Assembly: GCF_023053635.1 (NCBI RefSeq)
Contig: NC_086192.1
Location: 11,209,001 to 11,273,000 of the forward strand
Direction of reading: 5' to 3'
Source: Elgaria multicarinata webbii
Lineage: Eukaryota; Chordata; Lepidosauria; Squamata; Anguidae
DNA length: 64,000 nucleotides
Both the position numbers and the translations under genes were made by a program. The notes under the pieces were generated by a model, which did no database searches, had not been told where the DNA came from, and worked only from the letters and a program-made list of their open reading frames with translations. Position 1 is the stretch's first letter. Each line of letters opens with the position of its first letter. Below are positions 1 to 13,104 of the stretch, one piece after another.

Positions 1-36
1 GGATCATACAGTTCCTGCGCATGTGTATCTTTTAAT

Positions 37-227
37 GACCCTGTTCAGATGACATGCGAAGCCATGGTGGTTAAGCATTTTGAGCTAAACATTATGGCTT
101 GGCATATCATGCAAACCCTTCCTAACCACGGTGGCTACCTAACCACGGTTTAAACACGCTCATTAACCGTTTGCTGCAAAAGGGTTAGCGGCCTAACCGT
201 GGTTTAGCGTGGCGTCTGAACAGGACC
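37..227. mobile_element. Foldback MITE, hAT-like
   Basis: The left end GACCCTGTTCAGATGACATG and the right end, read inverted, GGTCCTGTTCAGACGCCACG form imperfect terminal inverted repeats, with further CTAACCACGGT-type repeats inside. There is no room for a transposase. Related AACCATGG/GTTAAACAACCC-rich sequence recurs at 36460-36730 and 37340-37670. Confidence 0.55.
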
Positions 228-2815
228 AATGGATCAATGCTCCGAGTGTAACCTGCGGGTGTTACCGGTCAGTTTCCGCGGGCGCATTCCTGGTTGGTCT
301 GTTTCTTTTCCATCAGCGGGTGGAAGCAGTTTTCGAGGTCTCGCGCCGCTTCCAAACTTCAAAAGAGGATAATAATAATAATAATAATAATAAACAGAAT
401 CGAGGGATTGCTGGCGGCAGAGATGAATGGAGTTGCCCTACTTTGAACAAAAGTCTCCCTCCCCCTGTCAAGATAGGAGAAAAGATGTTCAGGCGTGTTA
501 CGTCCGCTTCGCTGCTGGGAGAACTCGGAGGAAGCAATGGTCAGCAGCTATGTGGGCCAGGAGGCTGAGAACAACGCTCGGACGGACCCCAGGCCTCCCT
601 CGCTTCCTCCTTCGGCTGTTCCTGTAGCGGGTGAGGGATCAAAAATGAATGCGTCAGGCCTGCAAGTCACCCCGTGTCCACTCGCCTAGAGCGAGCGAGA
701 GATTTCCCCCAGGTGACCAAAAAAAGGAAGCTTTTAAAAAGAGTTTGTCTTCTGTGGTCCATGAACCACTTTGGGGGTAATGTGCAAAAAAATGACAGAT
801 TACCCCTCCACGCCCCCTTTTCATCAAGTGGAGAATACTTTTGGCTGCAATCCTAAACTCACCTACCTAGGAGCAAGTCCCACTGAGCACTGTGTAACTG
901 ACAGGTTTACTCAGGTGTATCGGTGTCCCTCTTTCTTGTCTCCCTGTGTTTATCCTTTTCCTGTTCTTCGCACTCCCAAATTTTTCTCTGCCCTCATGAG
1001 GACTAGAAACACCTATCCTTCCTTTTTTTTTTAAGTTTTGAGATCAAAGAGGAGGGTTGCGAGGTCAGTATGAGAAAGCCCCGAAGATTGCAGGAAAAAA
1101 GTCCCTTGGGTGCAGGGGTCTCCCCAATGAACTCTTAAGCGTCATCAGCTGACCTCCAACATTATATTGATCCGGGCGTTGTACATTTCCATGTTTGTTT
1201 AGAAGGGTTTTGTCAGAGAATGTCACACCGCCCAGATAAGAACAGATGGGGGATTAGAGCAGACCCCCCCCTTTTGAAAAATCAGCCATGGTATTCTCTC
1301 TCTCTTAATTAACGGAAACGAAACCCCGCCGTCTTCCTTCCCGCTGGAAATCGGCTGGATTCAATGCTGTCCTAGATTATAAATACTTTTTTTTTTTTGC
1401 AGAGTTGCGCAACCCTGGCGTGTGTTACATTGCCGGGGTGTGTGTGTGTGTCTACTTGAGTCTGCTTAAAATCCGAGTTGTCCACCACCTGCTTATTTGG
1501 GATGGGGGGATGAGTAACAGGAGGGGGGCAGAAAGAAAGAAAATTGAGCGCTTTGGCTAGCTTTGCGATGGAGAAAATTAGCTTCAGAGTGGGTTGATTG
1601 TGTGTGTGCGGAGGGACCACTTAAATATACTGTATATTTATATATAAAACGCACAGCCTTTAATACGGCTCTTTAGGCTGGAGGTGATAACTGCGCCTTT
1701 CCTTTTAAATCTGAAACTGTTTTAACAAACTCAGACCTCGGCTCTGGGGGAGGTGGGCCCTGGCAGGAGTAAAGCAACAGGCCGGGATCCAACGGGCCAG
1801 ACGGGTGTCTGGAAGCATTCAATAGAAAATCGTTGGCTCCGACCTGCCGTCCCGCTTTTCCTGCGAGTGCAGAACAGCGGCATTTGCAGGAGCCATCTTT
1901 GAATACAGAACGTGCAACGATTTAATTGTCTTTTTTGGAAAGGGAACGGATTGCGGGTTGCACACACACACACACACACACACACCAGCGATCTTCCACA
2001 TTTGGAAACTGAAGGAGGAAGACGCATCCATTCGTAGTTGCATCTCATTCTGTCCAAAAATCAGGCGTGGGGAACGGGATTTGTAGATCCAGGCTTGTAA
2101 AACAGCTGCTCGCCTGCGGCGAACTCCGCTTGCTTCCCAGGCGACCAGGCAGAGAGATAACGGCTGTACAGGGGCAATTCTTGCTGGATCAGGACAAAAG
2201 CCCCATCTAGCTGAGTATTCTGGTTGCAACACTAGCATAAATACAGTGGGCTTTCCCTGTGGTTTGTCACCGAAACAGACGGCTTGCTCTGGATGCCTTC
2301 CCATTAAACTTTTTCTGAAAAAAAGGGAGGGCTGGATGGCTGGGTCAGGCGATAAACTAGGGAAAAGTGGTGGAAAAACGGCTGGTTGTTCCACTATCAA
2401 TAGCCACGTAAATGTAAGTGGAATACTTAAGATGTCTTTAATATACTATGTAACAAAAGTATTTGATATAATTTAAATAAACCTGAACTATGTGGTATTA
2501 CATAAAACCATCAAAAAACATAATACAAGCAATAAGCAATGAAACCAAAACCAAACGCGTTTCGACCCTATATGGCAGAGCTTTCCAAACTTTTCATGTC
2601 GGTGACGCACTTTTTAGACGTGCATCATTTCGCGACACAGTAATTCAGCTTTACTAGCAAACCGGAGGTTAAACTAACCCCTTATAAGAGATACGGACAC
2701 ATGCATAAATTGTAATGACGAAATGTATGGGGACACAACATCTCTCATGGAAACCTTTCACTTATATTTTTAAAAATATGTGATTTGCAAGATGGTAACA
2801 TACATTTCCAAGACT
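228..2815. other. Intronic sequence, mostly unassigned
   Basis: Apart from short tracts, (AAT)n at 370-392, (GT)n near 1438-1452 and (CA)n at about 1962-1985, and the fragment at 845-925, I recognise nothing. A TATATA-rich stretch lies at 1624-1650. The 2570-2815 portion, with a paired set of words about dispersed 'GTGACGCACTTTTTAGACG', looks like an old interspersed repeat of unknown family. Confidence 0.4.
845..925 (+). repeat. Fragment of the CTGCAATCCTA/GGGAGTAAG dispersed repeat
   Basis: Contains CTGCAATCCTAAACTCACCT followed by an AGGAGCAAGTCCCACTGAG-type core, the same element as at 10590-10682 and 25725-25880. Family name not recalled with certainty. Confidence 0.45.
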
Positions 2816-3039
2816 GTTCACATTGAACCAATTTTGTCGAGCGGCGGTTGAGACGGTGTTCTATCAAAAAACTGGACCCATGGAATTTCTCGAATGCGTC
2901 ACTTCAGGTGCAGCCGCGTCACCGGAAGTGACACGGAATCCACTGTTTCGACCCGATTATGCATACCGCACATGCGCAGTACTTGGGAGTTACCTCCAAT
3001 TTCGGAACAGGAATCTGGGTCTTTCACTGAATGGCTTAG

Positions 3040-3440
3040 GGCATCTAAGGTCCTCCTCCGAGTGCTTACTCCGAGGGAAGCTCGGAGGATGGCAACAAGG
3101 GAGAGGGGCCTTTTCAGTGGTGGCCCCCCAATTACGGAATGATCTCCCCGATGAGCCCCGCCTGGCGCCAACATTGTTATCTTTTCAGCGCCAGGTCAAG
3201 ACCGTTCTCTTTTCCCAGGCATTTAACAACATCTGCTAAGTTTGTTCGTTTTTTAATGGACCCCAGGACTGTCGTCGTATAAAATGGATACTGTTTTACA
3301 CTGTTGCGTTTATATTTTTGATGGTTTTAAATTTGTATACTTTTGAATGTTGTGTTTTAACTTTTGTCAATCGCCCAGAGGGCTTCAGCTATGGGGCAGC
3401 ATATACATGTAATATAAATAAATAAATAAATAAAAACTGG
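3040..3440 (+). mobile_element. L2-clade LINE, 5'-truncated 3' end
   Basis: The + strand encodes a typical L2 reverse-transcriptase C-terminus, FSVVAPQLRNDLPDEPRLAP followed by TLLSFQRQVKTVLFSQAF and a stop. A 3' UTR follows with the word CGCCCAGAGGGCTTCAGCTA and an (AAAT)n tail at 3415-3435. Other copies of this 3' end lie at 12480, 13105, 27180, 29110 and 51460. Confidence 0.65.
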
Positions 3441-4452
3441 GGTAGCAAACAGCTCTGCGGCTCCCTGACGGGGACAGGAAACAGGGTTTCCCTGTCTCCT
3501 GCAAATACAAGACCTTACTGTCGCCGCCTCGAAGGGAGAGTATTTATCAATTCCGTTAAGATCTGGCCTTTCCGCCCAGAAGCTCCTGATGAGGTGCAGA
3601 TGATCTCACTGACCACAGCTATTTGGACATTGCCACGGGCATTATCATTTATTCCTGGAACTGAATTTTATTATTTATTTATTCCTGGAACTGAATACTA
3701 CCGGAAATCTGAAGCAGAGGCGGGGAACTGTTGGACCTCCAAATGCTACAACTCCCACCGTGCGACAAATGGTCTGGGATGATGTGAGGTGTAGTCCAAT
3801 AACCTCTGGGTGCATTGAGGTTCCCCAACCCTGATATAAATGCTTACGGGCCTCTTCTAGTCCTCCTGGGTCATAGAGATGCAGCCAGAAGGGCAGAGTT
3901 TGCCTCTTCCTTTCTTTTTTCTTTTGTTTAAACCACAATGACTGATTTTACTGCCTGCCTAAACTGAGTGAACCCGAACAGGAAGGAAAATATACCTAAG
4001 GACACCAAGCTGACAATACACACAGCTTCAGAAGAATTTTCCAAGATGCTTTTCAGGATTTCCTTCTTACATTCTGGCATGGTACAGTTCCAAGGAGGGC
4101 TGTACCACTTCCATCCCCCCTCCCCCATGATCAATTGAAACAGATCCAGTCCCCTCAGGGAAAAGTTTCTACCAGGGCAAGGACTGGGTGCGAGTCACAC
4201 TCTGACCATATGTTTAACATGTGTCACTGGGGTATCATTCGTCCTCAGTTTCCAACCTCTAAAGTAGAGAACAAACTGGTTTACTCCATAAGGGTGTGGT
4301 GAACAGAGACAGGGACAAGTAAAGTAGATGAGAAATGTTCCATCACTAAATGGTGAGATTTGGAACAGGTTTTAAGGGAGAGGCAATATCACCTGCTGAA
4401 TTTTTGAGACAGGGTTTTTCCCCAGAATTAGGTTGTTTATATAAGAGTCTTG

Positions 4453-4571
4453 GCCAATCAAGAGGCCAAGCTGGGAGGTAGCCAATCAGGAAGCCTAGCT
4501 GGGAGGTAGCCAATCGGGAAGCCTGGCTGGGAGCTAGCCTATCAGGAAGCCATGTTGGGAGCCAGCCAATC
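4453..4571. repeat. 28-bp tandem repeat, about 4.2 copies
   Basis: Units read GCCAATCAGGAAGCCTAGCT plus GGGAGGTA with slight changes. Each unit carries one CCAAT-type word, giving five in 119 bp. Confidence 0.85.
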
Positions 4572-7440
4572 AAAACTGTTACGAGGACCTGAAAAGGTGA
4601 GGAAGTTTTACCCTTCTTTAGGCCTCCTTACAGCAGCTGAGCCAAAAGAACCTGGATCGGGTCCAACGGATGCCAACGATGTGACAATACGAAAGCTCAG
4701 AAGGTATAAAGGCGGGGAACCACAGAAGAGGAAGAAGCTGGGATTTATTAAAAAATCAAAAAATAAACATCCCAAGTTTGTTGTGGAGGAAGAGCATGCT
4801 GTGACACAGTAGTTGCTGGCTACAGCGATCCTTGGGTTGGCAGGACAAGAAGGAAATGAGGTCCGTCCAAAGCCCACGAGTTCAAATACCGCTAGCAATT
4901 TTCAAAACGAATCCGTTGGCCTCCGCTCTAAAAAGAAAACAGGACACACACACAAAAGGCCTTCTACTGTCGGAATTGGGGGAGACCAGCTGGGGAGAAC
5001 GACGCTCAAGAAGAACGTCAGAGGTGCAGAACCCAACCGGTTTCCGCCGACCACTGGTCCTTGGGTCTTGTGCAAAGTTCCTGGTCGGAAGAGCTTTAAG
5101 CTCAACTATGCCGGCTTTTTGTTCCGCCCCTTCTGCCGTAAGCCCCGCCCATCACTGGAACGCGCTCCCTGGAATCCTCTCCGGAACAAGGATTCAGCCC
5201 TCGGATCAAAAGCCCGTCCTCACTTGATCTCGTCCACCATTTTGTTCCCACTGTAGTCAACCGGCCGCCCCAATGAGGCACCCACGAAAAGGACACCGGC
5301 CCACAGCACCCTTCTGCCCACGTCCCCCCCGGTATACTACCCCTGACCCTGGAGGTTCCGTGCAATCACGAGGGCTAGTAACAAATCAGAAAGCAAAGCC
5401 TGGGGGTCACGTCCAGCTCGTTCGTCCCCCACGCTGCAGCCTCCCGTGGGTTTGAGCAAAGCGTGCCACGAGAAATATTGTGCGACAGGACGAGAAGGCA
5501 GAGCGGGGCCCGCCATGGGAGGCTGCAGCGAGGGAATGTTTCTGAACGCCCCCCTAATAAAAATAAATAAAACAGAATTCTCGAACAGCCGAAAACCTGC
5601 TCGACAGGTCTCCTCCGTGTGTAACAGATGGCTTCCCCCCTTTTGCGGGGAGCAGCTTTTCCGCGAAGGTGGCACTTTGCTTTTTAAAATGTTATTTGCA
5701 GCGTGTTTTATTTAATTTTTTTAATGCAGGGGGACAGAGCCAACCATCACACACCGCATACACTCCAAAGTGGAACAGTCCACTCAGCCGCTCCAGGACT
5801 CAACCACGAGTCGAGGTGTCTGCAAAACTGGGCTGCCTCCCATGGCGAAGGATCTCTGTATCTGCCCCGTTTTTTCTCTCCTTCCAGACTTAATCTCCGC
5901 CCTCCCCACCCCGACCAGTCAAACGCTACAGGATCTCCAGTACATTCAACAGACATATGCAGGACATGCTCAGGCAGAAAAGTTTGGGTTTAATTTGCTC
6001 TAATTATTTGCATTCTTGGCAGAGGCTCCCAAGCAAGCCGGCAACAAAGCGAGACGCCTTTTCCAACGAAGAAAAGGTCCTGTTACCAATAATAATAATA
6101 AAAAAATAGTCAGCAATCCGCCCTGAAATGCGAGAAAGGCTGGGTCCAGTCTGTCCTTCGAACTGAATACACCTTTGAGTCGGCCGTTCCCAAAACCATG
6201 CGCTGGCCCTCATGAGCTGCAAGAAATACATGAGTGTAAAACAAAAATCAAAGGCATTAAAAAAAAAAGGAAAAAAGAGCCCAAATGATCCATCTGGAGA
6301 AGAGGGCGCCTGTTATCTCTCTGCACGATCGACTGGCCGGGGTTTGATTTCTTCCACTCAGCCATAGGGGTTGTTTGATCATTCAACCAAGGCATAGATA
6401 TAACAGCAGAGGCTGTCCCAGCGCGTCTCTGCAGGAGTCGCTGCTCTGGGAAGATCAGGGACTCACGCAGTAGCACAGAAAGAGGTCCAGCTCTTTTCCG
6501 ATGGTAAGTAAAGAGAAGTTTATTTGTGTAGCCAAAGCCATTACAAACATATATATAATCAAATAAAACAATAATCAAATATATTACAAATATATAAGAT
6601 TACATTACAAGACTAAAATCATCCCAAAGCATCATTCCTGATGGTGGGTAATTTGCTCTTTCTTACACACTCTAAAAGTAAAAATGGGGGCGGGCAGTGA
6701 AGAGTAATGCCAATTTAAATTTAGAAAAACAGGGTGGGAACTTTTGCCTTAACTCATGAGACAAGGGAAGGGGAAAGGGTAGCTAAAATAATGTGAGAAA
6801 ACCATATTCCTAGATTGATTTATATCTCTTGAGAAGGACAACCCCTGCTAGCCTGGAATTTAAGCAATTTCGTATTTGGATAGCAAAGACCTGCAGCTTC
6901 AACCCCGAACAAGAATGCTCATGTTCAGGGTGCCGGCCACACCCTCTTTCACGACACTCCATTACGCACCATGCCCCAAGGTGGTTTTTCCCCGCAGCTG
7001 AGACTCAACATTTCGTGTCTACCGCCCCCGTTGCGGTCTTCATTGGCGTTGTATTAAGCACTCTCCCGCCAACTTTGCGGTTCCCCCGAGTATGTGACAC
7101 CCCCCCCTCAGAACGTGGCCTTGTTTTTGGTTCCGTTTCCGTCAGCACACACCACCTGAGTTCAGTATTAGAGGGAGGGATTTGCAGCCAACAGGTCCAA
7201 AAAGACGACCAACAGTTTGTTTTGCTCATTTCTGGGACCGAAACAAAGGCCCAACCTCGGGGAGGATGGAAAATTACCTTGCCGCTCACACGACGAGGGG
7301 AAAAACTGGAATACGGGCCAGAGAAATTCTGACATAAACTTCTCCAGCCCCTCGTGTTTCCCTCTGCAGGAAGCCATCTGCATTATCTAACCCCGGTTTC
7401 GTCCCAAAAAGGGAAGCTCAGCACGCCGTTATGGCAGGGG
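4572..7440. other. Intronic sequence, no gene supported
   Basis: Several short open stretches occur on both strands but none has a recognisable domain or splice context. AT-rich patches lie at 6540-6610. I see no clear repeat family. Confidence 0.35.
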
Positions 7441-7469
7441 GTGGAGGAATGTGTTATCCTGTTTTCTCT

Positions 7470-7590
7470 TCACAACAACCCTGCGAGGCAGGCGAGGTGG
7501 GGGCATCTTGCCAAAGGCCACACAGCAAACGCCACATCCGAGTGGGGATTTGAACCATGTCCAAAACCAACCTAGCCCGGTTCGACCACG
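7470..7590 (-). mobile_element. tRNA-derived SINE, partial
   Basis: Words typical of the SINE body in reverse: CACAACAACCCTGCGAGGCA, then GCCAAAGGCCACACAGC and GGGATTTGAACC, an inverted B-box-like motif. Confidence 0.5.
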
Positions 7591-8186
7591 TGTCAGGAAA
7601 ACACACGAATCTGCCCTCAGCTTCGCACGGAAATGTCACCCCGAGCCGTAAAAAATTAAAAAGGCCTCCGGTGTCTCCTCAAGAGAACAAAATCCCCTCA
7701 GCTCCATGCCGGGAGGATGCAGCATTTTCTTTCTTTCTTTCTTTCTCTGCCTGGGTGCGCCGCGGGGCCGAGGCGCGCTGAGACACTCCTGTCTCTCCCC
7801 GACCCGAAGCGCCGTAAAAACCACTTCAGATGTTTCCGGCTCGCTCGTAAAAAGCCGACATGAAAGAACCCCCTCAGGAAACTGCCTCTCGCTCGCTCGG
7901 CCGCCACCCAGACCGTGACGGGACATCGCCAGACACCTCATCCTGTGGCTTTCGCCACGCCTCGTGGCGGAAAGGAAGAGCGGGAGGCGCATTGACCACA
8001 GCGCTGAACCCGTCAAGCCAAGGGGCACGCGGTCTTTTCGGGGCACTCTCCGGCAAAACGCCCTCGCCACCGTCTCTACCGTTCATGCAGCCTTCTCCGT
8101 CAGGGGGGCGGGCGGAAGGTAGATCTCCGATTTTTGAGATTTACCCGCAACATTTTTGTTTATTTATTCTTACGTTTCTTCTCCGT

Positions 8187-8303
8187 ATTATCCTCACAAC
8201 AACAATCCTGTGAGGTAGGCTAAGCTAAGAGTCAGGCACTGTCCCAAAGACACCCACAGTGAACTTCGTGGCCAAGGCCCTAAGCGTGACACCACACTGG
8301 CTC
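8187..8303 (-). mobile_element. tRNA-derived SINE, partial
   Basis: TCCTCACAACAACAATCCTG and GTGAGGTAGGCTAAGCTAAG lead to ACACCACACTGGCT, the reverse of the SINE head. Related copies lie at 16881, 55040 and 58957. Confidence 0.5.
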
Positions 8304-8420
8304 TTATTCCTGAACACCGGCCACGTTGTAGGGGATTCTGGGAGTTAGAAGCCCAAAGTGTTAGAGATCTACCTTCTGCCCAACCCCTGGACTAGGCCGA
8401 GTCCACACAACAGTCTAAAG

Positions 8421-8550
8421 CAGCCTTCCTCAACCTGGGGCGCTCCAGATGTGTTGGACTAGAACTCCCAGAATGCCCCAGCCAGCTGGCTGGGGCATTC
8501 TGGGAGATGCAGTCCAACACATCTGGAGCACCCCAGGTTGAGGAAGGCTG
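8421..8550. mobile_element. hAT-type foldback MITE with 8-bp target duplication
   Basis: A near-perfect palindrome: CAGCCTTCCTCAACCTGGGG at the left is repeated inverted at the right end. It is flanked by the exact 8-bp duplication GTCTAAAG (8413-8420 and 8551-8558), the hallmark of hAT transposition. A sister copy sits at 38001-38129. Confidence 0.9.
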
Positions 8551-9049
8551 GTCTAAAGGGAGGGTGTTAGACGCGAGAAGGGTGTTTATTCCATCTCCTC
8601 ACCTTTATCAATGCTTACAAGCAGGGACGGTTTAAGACATGCTGAGGCCCCAGCCCATTTCAAGATGCAGAGGTCCCATACCATAAAAAATAAAGAGAAA
8701 AAAAGGCTAATGAGAGGGTGCAACCCAATGTTAGGCATTGAACAGTGAAGATGGGTAATAAAAGCACTAATAAAGTAAGTTGATTTGAACTTCTTCTAAA
8801 CGGCTTCTTGTTTACACTTATTGACTCCAATACTAAACGCTGCCTTGCCGCGCTTTCTCTGTCTAAAGCAACTCTGCTGTAAGTCATGCCAGCTTTTCTA
8901 ACACATTTATGCCAAAGCGATTTCATCTTAGTTATCTTACACCTTAGTTATCTCCAGCTTATTTAGAGCGCCCTCCTCATAGGAGGCCCTAAGCCATGCT
9001 CACTCGGCTTGTTCCAAATTCCGGAACCGCTTGCAAGCACAGAGAGAGA

Positions 9050-9272
9050 AGGGAAGGACTGTATCTTGGTGGTAGATTCTCCACTTCACATGCAGATGCT
9101 CCCAGGTTCAATCTGGGAGCATCTGGGCTGAGAAAAACCCTTGTCTGAAAATTTGGAGAGTGAATCATCTCCGCTTGGCCATGAAGCTCACTGGGTGACT
9201 TTGGAGCAGTCACGGACTCCCAGCCTAACCTCCCTCACAGGGTTGTTGTGAAGATAAAAGGGGAGAGGAGGA
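9050..9272 (+). mobile_element. tRNA-Ala-derived SINE
   Basis: A degenerate tRNA head (GGTGGTAGATTCTCCACTTC, then CATGCAGATGCTCCCAGGTTC) is followed by a body with GGGTGACTTTGGAGCAGTCAC and CACAGGGTTGTTGTGAAGAT. Same family as 36040, 43895 and 24355. Confidence 0.6.
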
Positions 9273-9280
9273 GTATTTAG

Positions 9281-9943
9281 AATCATAGAATAGCAGAGTT
9301 GGAAGGGGCCTATAAGGCCATCAAGTCCAACCCCCTGCTCAAGGCAGGAATCTACCTCAAAGCATCCCTGACAGATGGTTGTCCAGCTGCCTCTTGAAGG
9401 CCTCTAATGTGGGAGAGCCCACAACCTCCCTAGGTCACTGGTTCCATTGTCGTACTGCTCTAACAGTATGTTTTCCTGATGTCCAGCCGGAACCTGGCTT
9501 CCTGTCACTTGAGCCCCTTATTCCGTGTCCTGCACTCTGGGAGGATCGAGAAGAGATCCTGGCCCTCCTCTATGTGACAACCTTTCAAATATTTGAAGAG
9601 TGCTCTCATGTCTCCCCTCAATCTTCTCTTCTCCAGGCTAAACATGCCCAGTTCTTTCAGTCTCTCCTCATAGGGCTTTGTTTCCAGACCCCTGATCATC
9701 CTGGCTGCCCTCCTCTGAACACGCTCCAGCTTGTCTGCGTCCTTCTTGAATTGTGGAGCCCAGAACTGGACGCAATACTCTAGATGAGGCCTAACCAGGG
9801 CCGAATAGAGAGGAACCAGGACCTCACACGATTTGGAAGCTGTACTTCTATTAATGCAGTCCAAAATAGCATTTGCCTTTCTTGCAGCCACATCACACTG
9901 TTGGCTCATATTCAGCTTGGGATCTACAACAATTCCAAGATTT
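9281..9943 (-). mobile_element. CR1 LINE, 5'-truncated, 3' portion
   Basis: The minus strand encodes a CR1 reverse-transcriptase C-terminus including [36 protein letters not shown] and ERVQRRAARMIRGLE. The conserved CR1 3' region follows (read on + as AATCATAGAATAGCAGAGTT). Two shorter relatives lie at 11112 and 36734. Confidence 0.85.
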
Positions 9944-10589
9944 AGTCCACCTTGCCAGGGGAAAACAAAGGCAGGATATAAATGTAAGAATACACAATAC
10001 ACGGCAGAAGGTTGTGGCGTTTGTAGTTTGCTTACCAGACCGATGGGAAACTGCACAAAACCTGATGCCCTCGTAACATGGGGGAAACGCTTCTCCATGT
10101 CGCAGGGATGCCATTTTAAGCGGAATCCCTGTGTCAACGGATTCATTTTTGCCGTTATTTGTGAAGGAAAAGAAGCAAGGGGATCAAACTTCCCCCAAAG
10201 GACACACCTTTGTCACCCCTGAACCAGTCCGTTCCCTCACTCAAATCCATGTCTCCTGTCATGCGCGCGCATGAAGCAACCAAAGATATTTTAACCGGTC
10301 CCTTTGGGAAACGTCGCCTTTGTCTGGCTGAAATACCAGCCCCACCAAAAACGCCGTCAAGATTTTTCTCCTCACTCCACTTCCTCTCTGACACGGCTCA
10401 TCAGGGATGAGGCGGGGGGGGGGGGGAGAAATGATAATTTAAAAATCCCTCATGGGGGATTTTTCGCTCCACTTTTCCGAAAGAAAAGAGAGACGCGGGC
10501 TGCGAACGCTGGCGCTTGGAATTCAATTAAACGAAATAAATAAACTAAGGCAAGCTCATTCCTTCTACGGTTTTCTAAAGAAATGCTTA

Positions 10590-10682
10590 GGCTGCAATCC
10601 TACGCGCACTGACCTGGGAGTAAACCCACTGAGCTCAGTGGGATTTCCTTCTAAGTAGACTTATATAGGATTGCGCCGCACA
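10590..10682. repeat. Dispersed foldback-like repeat (GGCTGCAATCCTA family)
   Basis: Starts GGCTGCAATCCTACGCGCAC and ends TATATAGGATTGCGCCGCAC, giving partial inverted ends around the core GGGAGTAAACCCACTGAGCT. No coding capacity. Confidence 0.6.
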
Positions 10683-11111
10683 GGTCATCGTTTTACCTGC
10701 GACAGACGGCACGTTTTAAACTATCATTACTATTATTATTGATAATAACACTACACATATCAGATTGCACTACAGCCATCATTTTTTCTAGAGACAGCTA
10801 GCACATTTTAAACAAAACGATTAATGTTGATAAAAATAATATAGGATTGTGCCCACTTCAGATTTTTTTTTTTAGCGACCACCAGTACATTCTTAACAGA
10901 ACCGTTCTAATTATTAATGATGCCAATAATAGTAATAATAATAGCAGCAGCAGCAACAGCTGGAAAAGGAAAGCTGGAGGAGTCCGATTTTTGAACCTGC
11001 TTGATCCGGAAGGACAAAGTCTTGCACCTGACCTCCGCAAATGTGACCTGCCCAGAATTAATAGCGTGTGTGGGTCAGAGAGATCTATAGCCAGAATTTT
11101 GGGACGGATGG

Positions 11112-11546
11112 ATTCATAGAATCATAGAATAGCAGAGTTGGAAGGGGCCTACAAGGTCATCAAGTCCAACCCCCTGCTCAGTGCAGGAATCCACCCTAAA
11201 GCATCCCCGACAGATGCTTGTCCAGCTGCCTCTTGAAGGCCTCTAGTGTGGGAGAGCCCACAACCTCCCTAGGTAACTGGTTCCATTGTCGTACTGCTCT
11301 AACAGTCAGGAAGTTTTTCCTGATGTCCAGCTGGAATCTGGCTTCCTTTAACTTGAGTCCATTATTCCGTGTCCTGCACTCTGGGAGGATCGAGAAGAGA
11401 TCCTGGCCCTCCTCTGGGTGACAACCTTTTAAGTCTTTGAAGAGTGCTCTCATGTCTCCCCTCAATCTTCTCTTCTCCAGGCTAAACCTGCCCAGTTCTT
11501 TCAGTCTCTCTTCATAGGGCTTTGTTTCCAGACCCCTGATCATCCC
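11112..11546 (-). mobile_element. CR1 LINE, 5'-truncated, 3' portion
   Basis: The minus strand reads [20 protein letters not shown] then [20 protein letters not shown] and ends in the CR1 3' region. Closely similar to the copy at 9281-9943. Confidence 0.85.
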
Positions 11547-12479
11547 AGGCCGTTCCTTCCCGCGGCAACCTTTACAACTTGGCGGTCTTGGAGTCTCTCC
11601 TCAAAACATTCCCGGGAAGGGGGGGCGGCTCCCAGTCACAATTCAATTTATTTATTTAATTATCTTTATCTTCTTTAAAACATACGCCCCCTTTATATAT
11701 ATATCTATCCCAAGAGGGGGCACAGAAATCCCGATTTCTCAACAGGAGCAACGCTCCCGACACCTTTGCGATCAAGAGGACTAGAAACCTGGGTTTGGAA
11801 AGGAAACGGAAAGGCTGGAAATGGGTGCTGGGAAAGGCGAGCGGGTCAGGGTGGCCTTTAGGCCTCAGCTCCCCCTTCGGAAGGTGTCCGGAGCAACGCT
11901 TTCTCTCTTCTCCCCTTTTATCTTTTAGAGACGGTGGTCTTTTATTTTATTTTGGGGGGCCAAGTAGCCAAAAAAAAAAAAAAAAAAAGAAGCAGCAAGG
12001 GACAGGGATTAATCGTTACAAGAGGTGCTCAGGATGGTGTGTACTGCAAAGCCGCTCTCCGCCAGGAGCGATTCCTTCCCCTATAAGGCAGAGGAGATCC
12101 ATTTTATTGGGCTAGCGACTGGAACGTAACATCTGGCACTCAGGCGCTGTGTGTGCATGTGTGTCCGTTAAGCAACAGCTGCATAAATGCCTTTTGTCTA
12201 ACAGCTAGCACCAACTAAATCCTTTAGTAGAAGCACTTGAATCTTTCAGAACAGGGGAGGGGGGGGAAATGGCAAAAAAGCTGCGAAAAACACAGAACGG
12301 GTCGTGGAAAGGGAGAGGGCCCGTCTGCGGCAGGCTGGATTTGGCCTGCGGTACTGAGGCTCAACCCCTGCGGCCCAAGGCTTAGCAGACAGATGGTGGA
12401 TACCAGGCCGAGAGGATTAGAAGCCCATGGTGGAGTCGCAGAGGAAGGCAATTCGGCCTTTTATTCCTGAGAAACGGTC
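11547..12479. other. Intronic sequence, no gene supported
   Basis: Holds an A-rich tract at about 11970-11988 and otherwise nothing I recognise. Confidence 0.35.
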
Positions 12480-12830
12480 TCTTCCGTGGGAAGCCCGGAA
12501 GGCGTCAACAGGGGAGAAGGCCTGCTCAGTGGTGGCCCCGCAAATATAGAATGTTGGCCAGGGGCCAACATCGTTATCTTTCCAGCACCAGGTTGAAACC
12601 TTCCTCTTCTCTCAAGGCTTGGGCGGTGTACACCGAGGTTTCAATCCAGATCTTGTCGATGGTTTAAAAACCGGTTTCGATAAACGTACCTCTCCTCGTG
12701 CGCTGTCTGTTTATACATTTTGTATGTGATGCTTGTTATAAAGGCGTTTTTAAGGTTTGTAAACCGCCCAAAGAAATTCGGCGCTTGGGCGGTATAAAAA
12801 TGGAACGAACCAACGAACGAATGGAAGTTG
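12480..12830 (+). mobile_element. L2-clade LINE 3' end
   Basis: GAAGGCGTCAACAGGGGAGA and CAGTGGTGGCCCCGCAAAT are degenerate C-terminal coding, followed by a 3' UTR ending CTTGGGCGGTATAAAAATGG. Confidence 0.55.
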
Positions 12831-13104
12831 GGACAAGGAAACAGGAAAACACGAAACGGGGCAAAGAGCAACACAAAGAGACGTGTATTAAAGAGCTATA
12901 CGGTCCGATAAGGTTTTGCGTAGTTGCGCAAAAACGTCTGAGCAGAAGTCAGAAGAGACAGGGCAGGTTTGGGACGCTCAAAACTTGGAGCAATCGAGCA
13001 GATATCTTCCCAATTCGAGGGAAATCCACGCCGTGCCAAAAATTCTGTTGTGGGGGGGACAAAAAAAAAGCCAGGGATTTAAGTCCCAGCATCTCTCTTA
13101 TTCG

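Noticed and set aside
4813-5256. A 147-codon frame as a small gene or retrocopy
   Set aside because: Overlapping frames of similar length on both strands and no family resemblance.
6829-7332. A 167-codon open frame as a possible gene
   Set aside because: No domain, no splice context, biased composition and no recognisable relatives.
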